Below, in pieces: positions 7,267 to 14,810 of a stretch of 19,889 nt of DNA (its first letter is position 1; every line of letters begins with the position of its first letter). The translations under genes were made by a program, and so were the position numbers. The DNA comes from CAZZCS01 sp964652645 (GTDB lineage Bacteria; Cloacimonadota; Cloacimonadia; Cloacimonadales; Cloacimonadaceae), in NCBI GenBank assembly GCA_964652645.1, contig CAZZCS010000040.1, positions 1-19,889 on the forward strand. The letters run 5' to 3'. Below the pieces are notes generated by a model. The model searched no databases, had not been told where the DNA came from, and saw nothing but the letters and a program-made list of their open reading frames with translations.

Positions 7267-8174
7267 TGAGTATAGCAATGAAATTGATCTGGGCCTTCAT
7301 CTCCCTGGGAGTTGTGACCGTGTGGGGGCTTACCCTGAACGGAATAGTGTACAAGATCTTTGCCAGGGTACAGGGACGTCTGGGCCCGCCAGTATGGCAA
7401 CCCTTTATCGATATCATCAAGAACAACGCCAAGCGTACCGGGATCACCCATGGCATTATGTTTTACCTGGGCCCAGTCTTTCGCATCGCAGGGGGAATCG
7501 GCACCTATATGTTTATCCCCGTGCTCTTTGGTTCTCTCTATTTCTCAAATTTCTCCATGAGTGGAGATCTGCTCCTGGTGATGTACTTCATCTTCTTTGG
7601 TCAGCTCGGTATGGCCCTGGGAGCCGGAGAGGGAGGACATCCCTATTCAGCGCTGGCAGTGAGCAGAGGCCTGGCCCAAATGACTGCTTTCGAAGTACCC
7701 TTTGCCCTTTCGGTAATCAGCCTGGTGATCCAGTATGGAACCCTGAATATCACGGATATCGTAGCCGCACAACAGGGTGGATTTTTGAACTGGACTCTTT
7801 TTACCAATCCCCTGGCCGTGATAGCTGCCATGATAGCCATGCTGGGCATGAATATGCACAACCCCTTCTCCATCGTTATCGCCCCCCAGGAGATCCCAAT
7901 CGGGCCTCCCACAGAGTACCATAGTTCCTTTTTGGGATTGCTGGCTACAAACAGGGGAATCTTTGGCGGGGCAAAGCTCGTGCTCTTTATGAATCTCTAC
8001 TTTGGCGGAGCTACCAATCTGCCAGTATTGATAGTAAAAACCTTTGCCATATATATGTTTAGCGTCTTTGTGGGAGCTGCTTTCCCACGCTTTAGAACCG
8101 AGGATTCGATCCGCTTTTTCCTCAAAGTCCCGGCTGTGATCGGCATTCTCGCTATCCTGGTCTTTAGCATCTAG
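7266..8174 (+). CDS. mbxM: NuoH/MbxM-like membrane-anchor subunit
   Basis: This 302-residue integral membrane protein is of the NuoH (complex I subunit 1) / MbhM family, which forms the junction between the membrane arm and the catalytic arm. The N-terminal loop motif KIFARVQGRLGPPVWQPF (30-47) and SRGLAQMTAFEVP (133-145, Glu143) are conserved. The loop that normally lines the quinone or proton funnel reads APQEIPIGPPTEY (206-218), with Glu209 and Glu217. The ATG at 7266 overlaps the preceding TAA by one base (TAATG), with GGGGGT upstream. Its place before the NuoB-like gene matches mbx rather than mbh gene order. Confidence 0.92.
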   Translation: MSIAMKLIWAFISLGVVTVWGLTLNGIVYKIFARVQGRLGPPVWQPFIDIIKNNAKRTGITHGIMFYLGPVFRIAGGIGTYMFIPVLFGSLYFSNFSMSGDLLLVMYFIFFGQLGMALGAGEGGHPYSALAVSRGLAQMTAFEVPFALSVISLVIQYGTLNITDIVAAQQGGFLNWTLFTNPLAVIAAMIAMLGMNMHNPFSIVIAPQEIPIGPPTEYHSSFLGLLATNRGIFGGAKLVLFMNLYFGGATNLPVLIVKTFAIYMFSVFVGAAFPRFRTEDSIRFFLKVPAVIGILAILVFSI

Positions 8175-8185
8175 AGGATATAGTA

Positions 8186-8881
8186 ATGACAGATAAAGAT
8201 TTAGAATTAGTCGATCTCCCCAAGGCTGCCGCAGAAGAAGCTGCTCCCCCCTACCCGGATTGGCGCAAGGACGATAAAACCCTGAGCAACGCAGGCCTCA
8301 GCCTCGAAGAACAGGATTGGTTTTGCGATGCCAGGCCCCAGCCCGCCCGCAAGAGTGCCCAGATCATCGAGGATTTCTTCAACTGGGCCAGATCAAAAAG
8401 CCTCTGGATACTGGCTTTTGGTACCGGTTGTGGAGCTATTGAGCTCCGGCCTCTGGTAACTGCCAGGTACGACATAAGCAGGCTGGGGATGCAACCCCGC
8501 CCCACTCCCCGGCAAGCCTCTGTGTTCATGATCGGTGGATACGTCTCGATCAAAACCTTGAAGCGCATCGTGCGTAGCTATGAACAGATGCAAGGCCCCA
8601 AGTTCGTGGTCGCCGTCTGCTCCTGCGCCATCAATGGCGGCATGTATTGGGACTCCTACAATACCGTCAAGCGCATCGACGAGTACATCCCCGTAGATGT
8701 CTATGTAACTGGCTGCATGCCCCGTCCAGAAGCTGTTCTGGCAGGTTTTACCAAGCTCAAGGAACTGATCCGCGCAGGAAAAGCAGAGGGGCAAAACCTC
8801 TATGCCGATAAGTTTGACTACTACAAAGAAAACCAAAAGCGCATCATCAAAGACTGGAATATGCCAGATTACAATTGGTAG
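8186..8881 (+). CDS. mbxJ: NuoB/MbxJ-like [4Fe-4S] subunit with altered cysteine set
   Basis: This 231-residue soluble subunit normally holds the terminal (N2-like or proximal) [4Fe-4S] cluster next to the NuoD-like subunit. The family core is clear: FGTGCGAIELRP with Cys82, the VCSCAINGGMY block with Cys145 and Cys147, and VTGCMPRPEA with Cys177. Complex I has CC where this has CG, and GSC where this has CSC. Group 4 hydrogenases have CxxC at the first site. Here one of the usual four ligands is missing and one new cysteine has appeared two residues before the third. An acidic, proline-rich N-terminal extension of about 40 residues precedes the core. It starts 11 bases after mbxM. Confidence 0.92.
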   Translation: MTDKDLELVDLPKAAAEEAAPPYPDWRKDDKTLSNAGLSLEEQDWFCDARPQPARKSAQIIEDFFNWARSKSLWILAFGTGCGAIELRPLVTARYDISRLGMQPRPTPRQASVFMIGGYVSIKTLKRIVRSYEQMQGPKFVVAVCSCAINGGMYWDSYNTVKRIDEYIPVDVYVTGCMPRPEAVLAGFTKLKELIRAGKAEGQNLYADKFDYYKENQKRIIKDWNMPDYNW

Positions 8882-8886
8882 GATTT

Positions 8887-9411
8887 ATGAAAGAATTATA
8901 CGAGAAACTAGCAACCTCCTTCAATCTGCAAGATTTTGAAGTGCAGCGTCCGGATCTAGCCTTTGCGACGGCCACTCCAGCCCAGATTGTGAGCCTGCTG
9001 ACCCACCTGCGGGATATTCAAGGTTTTACCCATCTGGTGATGGTCACCTGCGTGGACTGGATAGAGACAGATCAATTCCAGGTTTTGTATATCCTGCAAA
9101 ACTACACCCACAAGCATGATCTGGGTATCAGGGTCTTCTTGAGCAGACAAAACCCCGTACTAGACAGCATTCACCACCTCTGGAAGCAAAGCAGGGTTTA
9201 CCAGCGCGAGCTGCATGAGATGTACGGGATAGACTTCCCCGGCAGTCCCGAGGTGGAAATCCCGATGATCCTCGAAGGCTGGCAAGGGCCTCCTCCCATG
9301 CGCCGGGATTTTGATACAAAGCTCTATTGCGAAGAGAATTACAGCAATAGAGAGCGTGATCATCACGAACCCGAAGAATACATGAAGCAGAAACTGTACC
9401 CGGAGGATTGA
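8887..9411 (+). CDS. mbxK: NuoC/MbxK-like subunit
   Basis: The 174-residue protein is of the NuoC (30 kDa) family, a structural subunit of the catalytic arm that contacts NuoD and NuoB. The signature region reads VYQRELHEMYGIDFPGSPEV (about 104-123), then GWQGPPPMRRDFD, the usual end of the domain. A TTG at 8875 in the same frame could start it, but the ATG at 8887 has TAGGA upstream and gives the expected N-terminus. The acidic, charged C-terminal tail (about 145-174) is non-conserved. Confidence 0.88.
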   Translation: MKELYEKLATSFNLQDFEVQRPDLAFATATPAQIVSLLTHLRDIQGFTHLVMVTCVDWIETDQFQVLYILQNYTHKHDLGIRVFLSRQNPVLDSIHHLWKQSRVYQRELHEMYGIDFPGSPEVEIPMILEGWQGPPPMRRDFDTKLYCEENYSNRERDHHEPEEYMKQKLYPED

Positions 9412-9412
9412 G

Positions 9413-10570
9413 ATGGATAGCAAGTACCCACCCATCGTTGACGGCAAAGCGGTCTATGACCTTGATAGCCAGAAGTATCTGAAGATGTGGCAAGGGCCAC
9501 AGCACCCCGGGGTGACGGGCAATATGAGCCTGGAACTCGACATCTGCGGCGACCAGGTAATCCAGTGCAAGACCCACGTAGGCTACCTTCACCGCGGCTT
9601 CGAGAAGCTAATGGAGCGCCGCCGTTACATAAATTGTTTCCCCATAGTATGCAGGATCTGCGTACCGGAGCCCGACACCAACGAATACCTCTTTGCAGCG
9701 GCAACAGAAGAGCTGCTGGGAGTGCAAATCCCGGAACGGGCAGCCTGGTTGCGCACCCTCAATCTCGAGCTTTCGCGTCTGGCCAGTTTTTTGATGTGGA
9801 TAGGTGGCCAAAGCGGTGCCTTTGGCATGGGGACAGTGGCCCAATGGACTCTGGCCCATCGCGACTATGTGCTGGATCTCTTTGAAGAATGGACAGGAGC
9901 CCGGATCTACCACATGTATATGACCCCGGGAGGCGTCCGCGGAGGCTTGCCAGAAGGCTGGGATAACCGGGCTCACAGGGTAATCGACGCTGTCGAAAAG
10001 CTGCTGGATGAGATCCGTCACGTGATGCTGAATAATGCCATTTTCAAACATAGAGCCTGCGGGCTGGGCATCATAACCCCCGACATGGTAGATGCTTATG
10101 GAATCGTGGGTCCCAATGCCAGAGGCAGCGGGATTCAGCGAGACATCCGCAAAGATCAGCCCTACCTGGTCTACGATCAATTGGATTTTGACACCATTAC
10201 CGAGACTGCTGGCGACGCCTATGCCAGGACGGTGGTACGCTGGGCGGAGATGCATCAATCCATCTCCCTGATCCGCCAGATCCTGGCCAAAATGCCGCGT
10301 AAGGGGCCACTACATATCACTCTGCCCAACGTGCTGCATCTAACTGTTCCCAAGGGGCAGACCTACGTTCGCGCCGAATCCACCCGGGGCGAATATGGCT
10401 ATTTCATGGCCTCAGACGGCAGTGCCTTCCCCCGCAAAGTGACAGTACGCGGACCCTCATATTCTCATGCCATGGCGCTACTGGAAGATCTTGCCGTGGG
10501 TGTAAACATCGCCGATGTATCTGGCCTGATGGTCTCCTTGCACACCTATCCCCCGGAAATTGAGAGGTAA
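9413..10570 (+). CDS. mbxL: NuoD/MbxL-like large subunit lacking a [NiFe] site
   Basis: This 385-residue protein is of the NuoD (49 kDa) / group 4 hydrogenase large-subunit superfamily. Conserved parts are GPQHPGVTG (28-36), GYLHRGFEKLME (57-68) and PGGVRGG. The N-terminal hydrogenase-style pair is present as CRIC (Cys80, Cys83), followed by EYLFAAATEELLGV. The C-terminal DPCxxC of hydrogenases is absent: the protein ends in TYPPEIER, comparable to the GEVDR ending of complex I. Only two of the four metal-binding cysteines remain, so a [NiFe] centre is not expected. From memory this half-lost pattern is close to MbxL/MbsL of Thermococcales. GGAGG at 9402-9406 fixes the ATG. Confidence 0.92.
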   Translation: MDSKYPPIVDGKAVYDLDSQKYLKMWQGPQHPGVTGNMSLELDICGDQVIQCKTHVGYLHRGFEKLMERRRYINCFPIVCRICVPEPDTNEYLFAAATEELLGVQIPERAAWLRTLNLELSRLASFLMWIGGQSGAFGMGTVAQWTLAHRDYVLDLFEEWTGARIYHMYMTPGGVRGGLPEGWDNRAHRVIDAVEKLLDEIRHVMLNNAIFKHRACGLGIITPDMVDAYGIVGPNARGSGIQRDIRKDQPYLVYDQLDFDTITETAGDAYARTVVRWAEMHQSISLIRQILAKMPRKGPLHITLPNVLHLTVPKGQTYVRAESTRGEYGYFMASDGSAFPRKVTVRGPSYSHAMALLEDLAVGVNIADVSGLMVSLHTYPPEIER

Positions 10571-10576
10571 GACGAG

Positions 10577-12358
10577 ATGAAACTCAGAGATATACTATCC
10601 CCCTTTTACGTGTGGAAACGCGCTTTTGAAAAGCCTTTTTCGATCAATACCCTCAGTGCACCCCGTCCTGGAGCACCCGCCTATCGTGGATTTCACCAAA
10701 ATGACGTAGATAAGTGCATTGGCTGCGGTTCCTGCGCCGAAATCTGCCAGAACGTCTCAATCGATATGGTACCTGTTACTGAACCCAAAGATGGCGATAG
10801 CGGCTTGCGTCCCAGGATCGATTATGGCCGATGCTGCTGGTGTGCTCTCTGCGTGGATATCTGTCCCAGCGGTTCTCTCACCATGTCCAATGCCTACACC
10901 TGGGTAGAAGAAGGGCTGGATCTGGACGTGCGCGAGACCTTTTGCTTCATCCCCGGAGTGGACAAAAAGGATTGGGATGAAGAGCCTCTAGGCTACTCCC
11001 GCCCCGAAGGCTACGAACTCCTGCATCTGGATCGAATTCCCATGCCTGTGATGGAGGCAGAACAACGCCTGGAGTCCTTTGTGGAAATGGTACACGGCTA
11101 TTCCCGGGAGCTGGCCCTTATGGAGGCAGATAGGTGTATTCAGTGCGGGATCTGCACCGCCACCTGCCCTGCCCACATGAACATCCCTGCCTATATCAAA
11201 GCCATCCGGGAAGATGACATCACCACCGGGCTAAAGATATTGTACGAGACCAATCCACTCCCCGGGGTATGCGGCAGAGTTTGTACCCGGCGCTGTGAAG
11301 ACGTATGCGCCCTGTCTCACAGAGGCGAGGCAATCTCCATCCGCTGGCTCAAACGCTATCTCACAGACTGTGTGGAGGCGGAGAAATACAGCGAACTGCT
11401 AGCCTCTGAAATCGCTCCGAACGGCAAAAAGATCGGCATTATCGGCTCTGGCCCCGGAGGCTTGAGCGCTGCCTATTACCTGTTGAAGCTGGGCTATGAG
11501 GTCGAGATCTACGAGCAAAGCTCCGCTGCCGGCGGTATGCTTCGCTATGGCATTCCAGAATATAGGCTGCCCTACGACAAGCTGGATAAGGATATTGATT
11601 TTATCATCGGGATGGGGGCCAAAATCCATTACAACACCCGTGTCGGCAAAGAGATCAGTTTCGGCGCCATCTATAATAGCTGCGATGCAGTATTCATTAG
11701 CACTGGACTCTTTGAACCCTATAGAATCGGGATCAAGGGAGAGGAACATCCCCGCGTGATCAGCGGCTTGAAACTCCTGCGGGATGTCACCGAGGGCAAT
11801 CCCATCGAACTGGGTGCTCACGTCGTAGTCGTTGGCGGTGGAAACGTCGCCATGGATGCCGCCAGAACGGCCCGCCGCCTGGGCAGTGAAGTCAGCATTC
11901 TGTATCGCCGTCGGGAAGAGGATATGCCCGCAGACCACGAAGAGATCGAAGAAGCTCACGAAGAAGATGTCCGCTTCATCTGCCAGGCAATCCCTCTGGA
12001 GATAGAGCCAAATCCACAGGGTAGATTGAGCTTTTGGTGGGGAAAAGCAGAGATGATAGCCGAAGAAGGCAGGCGTCCAGCCCCCGTTCTCATCGAAGGC
12101 AGCAAAGAACTCCTGGAAGCAGATACCATCATCTCCGCCATCGGTCAAGGCATGAATTTTAGCTGGATGGACGGTGAAGCCTCAGCCAGAATAGATTTTG
12201 GCAAATGGAACATCGTGGCCGATAGATGGGGACGCAGTACAGACGAGAAGGTCTTTATCGGGGGTGATATGTTCAATAAGACCGCCGACGCCATCTCTGC
12301 TATCGCCGATGGACATCGGAGCGCCAGAGCCATTGATGCCATGCTCCAAAAGGGATAA
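10577..12358 (+). CDS. NuoI-like 2[4Fe-4S] domain fused to NfnB/GltD-type FAD-NAD(P)H oxidoreductase
   Basis: The 593-residue protein has three parts. Residues 1-115 are NuoI/MbxN-like, with two CxxCxxCxxxC sets (Cys47/50/53/57 and Cys86/89/92/96). Residues about 165-270 are the GltD/NfnB iron-sulfur domain, with CIQCGICTATCP (187-198) and CGRVCTRRCEDVC (232-244). Residues 284-593 are the flavoprotein, with FAD motif GSGPGG (290-295), NAD(P) motif VVVVGGGNVAMDAA (416-429), YRRREEDMPA (443-452), and the C-terminal FAD motif VFIGGDMFNKTADAISAIADG. Four [4Fe-4S] clusters plus FAD are predicted. It should give the Mbx-like complex its own NAD(P)H site and a ferredoxin entry path. No NfnA/NfnS partner is present. 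It begins six bases after mbxL and ends the operon. It could instead be named glutamate synthase small subunit, but no glutamate synthase large subunit is present and the NuoI half argues against it. Confidence 0.92.
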   Translation: MKLRDILSPFYVWKRAFEKPFSINTLSAPRPGAPAYRGFHQNDVDKCIGCGSCAEICQNVSIDMVPVTEPKDGDSGLRPRIDYGRCCWCALCVDICPSGSLTMSNAYTWVEEGLDLDVRETFCFIPGVDKKDWDEEPLGYSRPEGYELLHLDRIPMPVMEAEQRLESFVEMVHGYSRELALMEADRCIQCGICTATCPAHMNIPAYIKAIREDDITTGLKILYETNPLPGVCGRVCTRRCEDVCALSHRGEAISIRWLKRYLTDCVEAEKYSELLASEIAPNGKKIGIIGSGPGGLSAAYYLLKLGYEVEIYEQSSAAGGMLRYGIPEYRLPYDKLDKDIDFIIGMGAKIHYNTRVGKEISFGAIYNSCDAVFISTGLFEPYRIGIKGEEHPRVISGLKLLRDVTEGNPIELGAHVVVVGGGNVAMDAARTARRLGSEVSILYRRREEDMPADHEEIEEAHEEDVRFICQAIPLEIEPNPQGRLSFWWGKAEMIAEEGRRPAPVLIEGSKELLEADTIISAIGQGMNFSWMDGEASARIDFGKWNIVADRWGRSTDEKVFIGGDMFNKTADAISAIADGHRSARAIDAMLQKG

Positions 12359-12415
12359 AAGTAATACGAGCTGCGCCGTTCAATTGAGAATTGAGAATAG
12401 GCTGCGCCATACCTG

Positions 12416-12453
12416 TTTACAATTTACGATGTACAATGTAGGATTAGCTGCGC
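12416..12453 (+). repeat. Dispersed intergenic repeat, copy 2
   Basis: This matches positions 11-48 at 36 of 38 bases in the same orientation. It keeps the four-heptamer structure (tttacaa, tttacga, tgtacaa, tgtagga). As with copy 1, a GACTCCTG stem-loop follows within about 60-110 bases. Confidence 0.85.
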
Positions 12454-12510
12454 GCTAGCATGATTCCTATGCGTCATATAGTGGGCAGGATTAGATGTAC
12501 ACTCGGAAGG

Positions 12511-12552
12511 CGCAAATGACTCCTGCTGATCCTGGAGATCCAGTCATCTGCG
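12511..12552. repeat. Stem-loop with the GACTCCTG word
   Basis: The outer arms cgcaaatgact (12511-12521) and agtcatctgcg (12542-12552) pair with one mismatch. The interior can also pair partly. The word gcaaatgactcctgc at 12512-12526 is identical to the minus strand of 149-163. Placed between convergent genes, it could act as a weak bidirectional terminator, but no T-run follows. Confidence 0.65.
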
Positions 12553-12596
12553 TTCCATTTAAATCCGCGAGAATCTGCGGTCTTTAAACCTTTAAC

Positions 12597-13208
12597 TCAA
12601 AAACCCCGCATAGCCTCGTTTATCTGCTCCAGATCGTAGCCTTTACGGTAGAGCGAGCCGATGATCTTCTCGCGTTGTTCCCGGGGAGATTTGTCCGCAT
12701 AGCGCAGTCTCAGCCTGTCAATTTGCTCTTTCAGGTAGAGCACTTGATCTTCTCGCACGAGGTATTCATCGAGATAGGGCTGGTAGATTGGAGGTGGGAT
12801 ACGTTGTTCGTGGAGCTTCCCCACGATATAGTTCCGGCTCTTATTCCGCTCTGCCAGGGAGCGCACGTAGATTTCGGCAAAGCGATCATCATCCAGGTAC
12901 TTACGCTCTTTGGCTTCTGCTATAGCCTGCTCGATAAGGGAAGAGTGAAATCTGTATTTTTGCAGATAGATCCGGGCTTGAAACTCCGAGTGTTCAAACT
13001 TTGCCAGATAGTCCAGCAGTCTGTTTTGAGCGGCAGACAGCAGGCTGGCCTTTAGTTCTTCTGCCTGTTCATCTTCAATTTGCAGGCGGCAGGGCACAGG
13101 GTATAAAGTGAGGAGAACCCTGGCTGGCAGGGTTCCCCATACTGTGTCGTCCAGGCTAATGCTGGCGAGAAACGCTTTCTCAGTTGTTTTCCGAATCTGA
13201 AGTATCAT
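12597..13208 (-). CDS. recX: Regulatory protein RecX
   Basis: The 203-residue protein has the all-helical RecX three-helix repeats: ALNRLLDYLAKFEHSE-type first repeat (about 58-75), AEAKERKYLDDDRFAEIYVR (about 97-116), and a third ending in YRKGYDLEQINEAM at the C-terminus. RecX binds RecA filaments and modulates their growth and activity. The ATG at 13208 lies inside the end of recA, giving a 29-base overlap and a classic recA-recX arrangement. The Shine-Dalgarno is weak (GGAAG directly abutting), so translation probably depends on coupling to recA. The N-terminal 50 residues are not conserved RecX sequence. Confidence 0.85.
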   Translation of the reverse strand: MILQIRKTTEKAFLASISLDDTVWGTLPARVLLTLYPVPCRLQIEDEQAEELKASLLSAAQNRLLDYLAKFEHSEFQARIYLQKYRFHSSLIEQAIAEAKERKYLDDDRFAEIYVRSLAERNKSRNYIVGKLHEQRIPPPIYQPYLDEYLVREDQVLYLKEQIDRLRLRYADKSPREQREKIIGSLYRKGYDLEQINEAMRGF

Positions 13209-14232
13209 CTTCCGGAGTGGAGTTGAACACCTCTGGATTGATTTTTTCCTTGAGGGTAACGGTGATCTCTTCCAGGAGCTCTGGGTTTTCCTGCAGATAC
13301 GCTTTGGTCTTGTCCGCTCCCTGTCCCAGTTTCATATCTTTGTAGGAATACCAGGAACCGCTTTTCTTTACGATATCCAGGTTTGAGGCCATATCCAGGA
13401 TGATATCCAGCTTGGAGATGCCCTGGCCAAAGATAATGGGGAATTCCACGGTTTTGAAGGGTGGAGCAAATTTGTTTTTGACGATCTTGACCTTGGTGCG
13501 GTTACCCACGATCTGAGTCTCGGCTCCCGGTTCTTTGATGGCTCCAGAGTTGCGAACTTCCATACGCAGAGAGCTGTAAAACTTCAGGGCTACGCCGCCG
13601 GTAGTGGTCTCGGGATTGACGTAGGGCGGTACGCCTATCTTCATACGGGTCTGGTTGATAAAGATCACGGCAGTGTTTGATTTGGAGACGATCGCCGTGA
13701 GTTTGCGCAGGGCTTGGGACATCAGACGGGCTTGCAAACCGACGTGACTATCGCCCATATTGCCTTCGATTTCCTGGCGGGGTACGAGGGCAGCCACCGA
13801 ATCCACAATGATCAGATCTATAGCAGAGCTACGAACCAGAGTCTCTGTAATTTCCAGGGCTTGCTCACCACCATCGGGTTGGGAAAGCAGCAGGTTATCC
13901 GTATCCACACCCAGGCGTTTGGCATATTGCACGTCGAGGGCATGCTCGGCATCGATGAAGGCCACTATGCCATCCAGTTTCTGAGCCTGAGCCACAATGT
14001 GCAGCGAAAGGGTAGTCTTACCCGATGCTTCAGCGCCATAAATCTCTGTGATCCTTCCCCTGGGAATGCCACCAACACCGAGCGCCAGATCGAGGTTCAA
14101 AGCTCCGGTCGGGATTACATCCACTGTCTTCTTGGGGCTGTCTCCCAAGCGCATCAGAGTTCCAACGCCAAACTTCTTTTCGAGCTGCGTCATCGCAGTT
14201 TTCAGGGCTGTGTCTTTGCTTTTTTCGAGCAT
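13180..14232 (-). CDS. recA: Recombinase RecA
   Basis: The 350-residue DNA strand-exchange ATPase of homologous recombination and SOS induction. Walker A reads GAEASGKT (66-73), where most RecAs have GPESSGKT. Walker B is DLIIVDS (139-145). The L2 DNA-binding loop ends in NPETTTGG (206-213). The loop segment KIGVPPYVNPE is one residue longer than the E. coli KIGVMFGNPE, and AIKEPGAETQIVG also carries a short insertion. The C-terminus is acidic as usual. GGAGG precedes the ATG at 14232. It follows thpR by 19 bases and overlaps recX, so these are probably co-transcribed. Confidence 0.97.
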   Translation of the reverse strand: MLEKSKDTALKTAMTQLEKKFGVGTLMRLGDSPKKTVDVIPTGALNLDLALGVGGIPRGRITEIYGAEASGKTTLSLHIVAQAQKLDGIVAFIDAEHALDVQYAKRLGVDTDNLLLSQPDGGEQALEITETLVRSSAIDLIIVDSVAALVPRQEIEGNMGDSHVGLQARLMSQALRKLTAIVSKSNTAVIFINQTRMKIGVPPYVNPETTTGGVALKFYSSLRMEVRNSGAIKEPGAETQIVGNRTKVKIVKNKFAPPFKTVEFPIIFGQGISKLDIILDMASNLDIVKKSGSWYSYKDMKLGQGADKTKAYLQENPELLEEITVTLKEKINPEVFNSTPEDDTSDSENN

Positions 14233-14251
14233 TTTTCCTCCGTCTTTCTAT

Positions 14252-14810
14252 TCATTTTGTCAAATCATACTCAGCGAGTGCCGTATAAACCGGACCATCC
14301 GGTTGCAGCGAACTCCTATAAAAACTAATCCTATCGTACATACTTGCATCTGCAGAAAGATCCGTCTGCAAAAACTCACGCTCCAGCTCCGGAGACTGCG
14401 GAGCCTTGATCCTGGCCAGAGTAACGTGTAGCTTCAGGGGTTTGAGATCTGGCTTGATATTATATTGAGCAAGCTCTTTCACCATGGTTTTGGGCAAGGA
14501 GAAGATGCTCTTGTCCTCAGCCTCCAGCTTTACCCAGAGCAAGCGAGGATTTACAGCAGGGAAGAGTTCACAGCCCAACATGCGGAGAGCAAAGGGTTGA
14601 ATCCTCTCGCAGATNNNNNNNNNNCCGTTCGATCCTGGGAATCGCCTCCCGGGGGGTATCTCCGATAAAGAGCAGGGTAAGATGCAGGTTTTCGGGCTTT
14701 ACCCAGTTCATGCCCCGGGGATAAGCGCGGCTCAGGATAGCGAGCTGTGCCACAATACTTTGCTTGTGCTCTTCGGGTAATTCCAGGGCCACAAAGGTGC
14801 GAAGCTGCAT
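14252..14810 (-). CDS. thpR: RNA 2',3'-cyclic phosphodiesterase / 2'-5' RNA ligase ThpR (interrupted by assembly gap)
   Basis: This is a two-histidine phosphoesterase of RNA ends. The N-terminal half (14810-14625) carries HLTLLF (His43). The C-terminal half (14614-14252) carries the second motif LHVTLARI and the usual LWVKL segment. Ten N at 14615-14624 lie between them. The first half ends on a codon boundary at 14625 and the second reads cleanly from 14614 (ICERIQPFALRML...), so the true gap must be a multiple of three, not ten. Aligned by eye to the family, about four residues are missing. The gene is probably intact in the organism. It begins directly after the stop of the upstream gene. 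Confidence 0.85.
14615..14624. other. Assembly gap (10 N)
   Basis: Ten ambiguous bases lie inside thpR. The reading frames on both sides show that the number is a placeholder and not the true length. Confidence 0.97.

Larger units (their letters stand above)
12359..12596. other. Convergent repeat-rich spacer
   Basis: The operon and recX converge on this stretch, which holds no gene. The word gctgcgc recurs at 12370, 12401 and 12447. A run of two ttgagaa-type units lies at about 12383-12398. The dispersed repeat is at 12416-12453 and a long hairpin at 12511-12552. A short ccgc/gcgg hairpin lies near 12565-12580. No hairpin with an adjoining T-run is evident for either direction. Confidence 0.75.

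Noticed and set aside
9413..10570. Energy-converting [NiFe] hydrogenase (Ech/Mbh)
   Set aside because: The second CxxC is missing at the C-terminus (PPEIER), and the NuoB-like subunit lacks the CxxC of hydrogenases.
10577..12358. Glutamate synthase small subunit
   Set aside because: The NuoI-like N-terminal half, the operon context and the absence of a large subunit argue for a role in the membrane complex.
14252..14810. Two separate genes or a pseudogene
   Set aside because: Both parts are halves of one ThpR fold, joined across an N run of arbitrary length.
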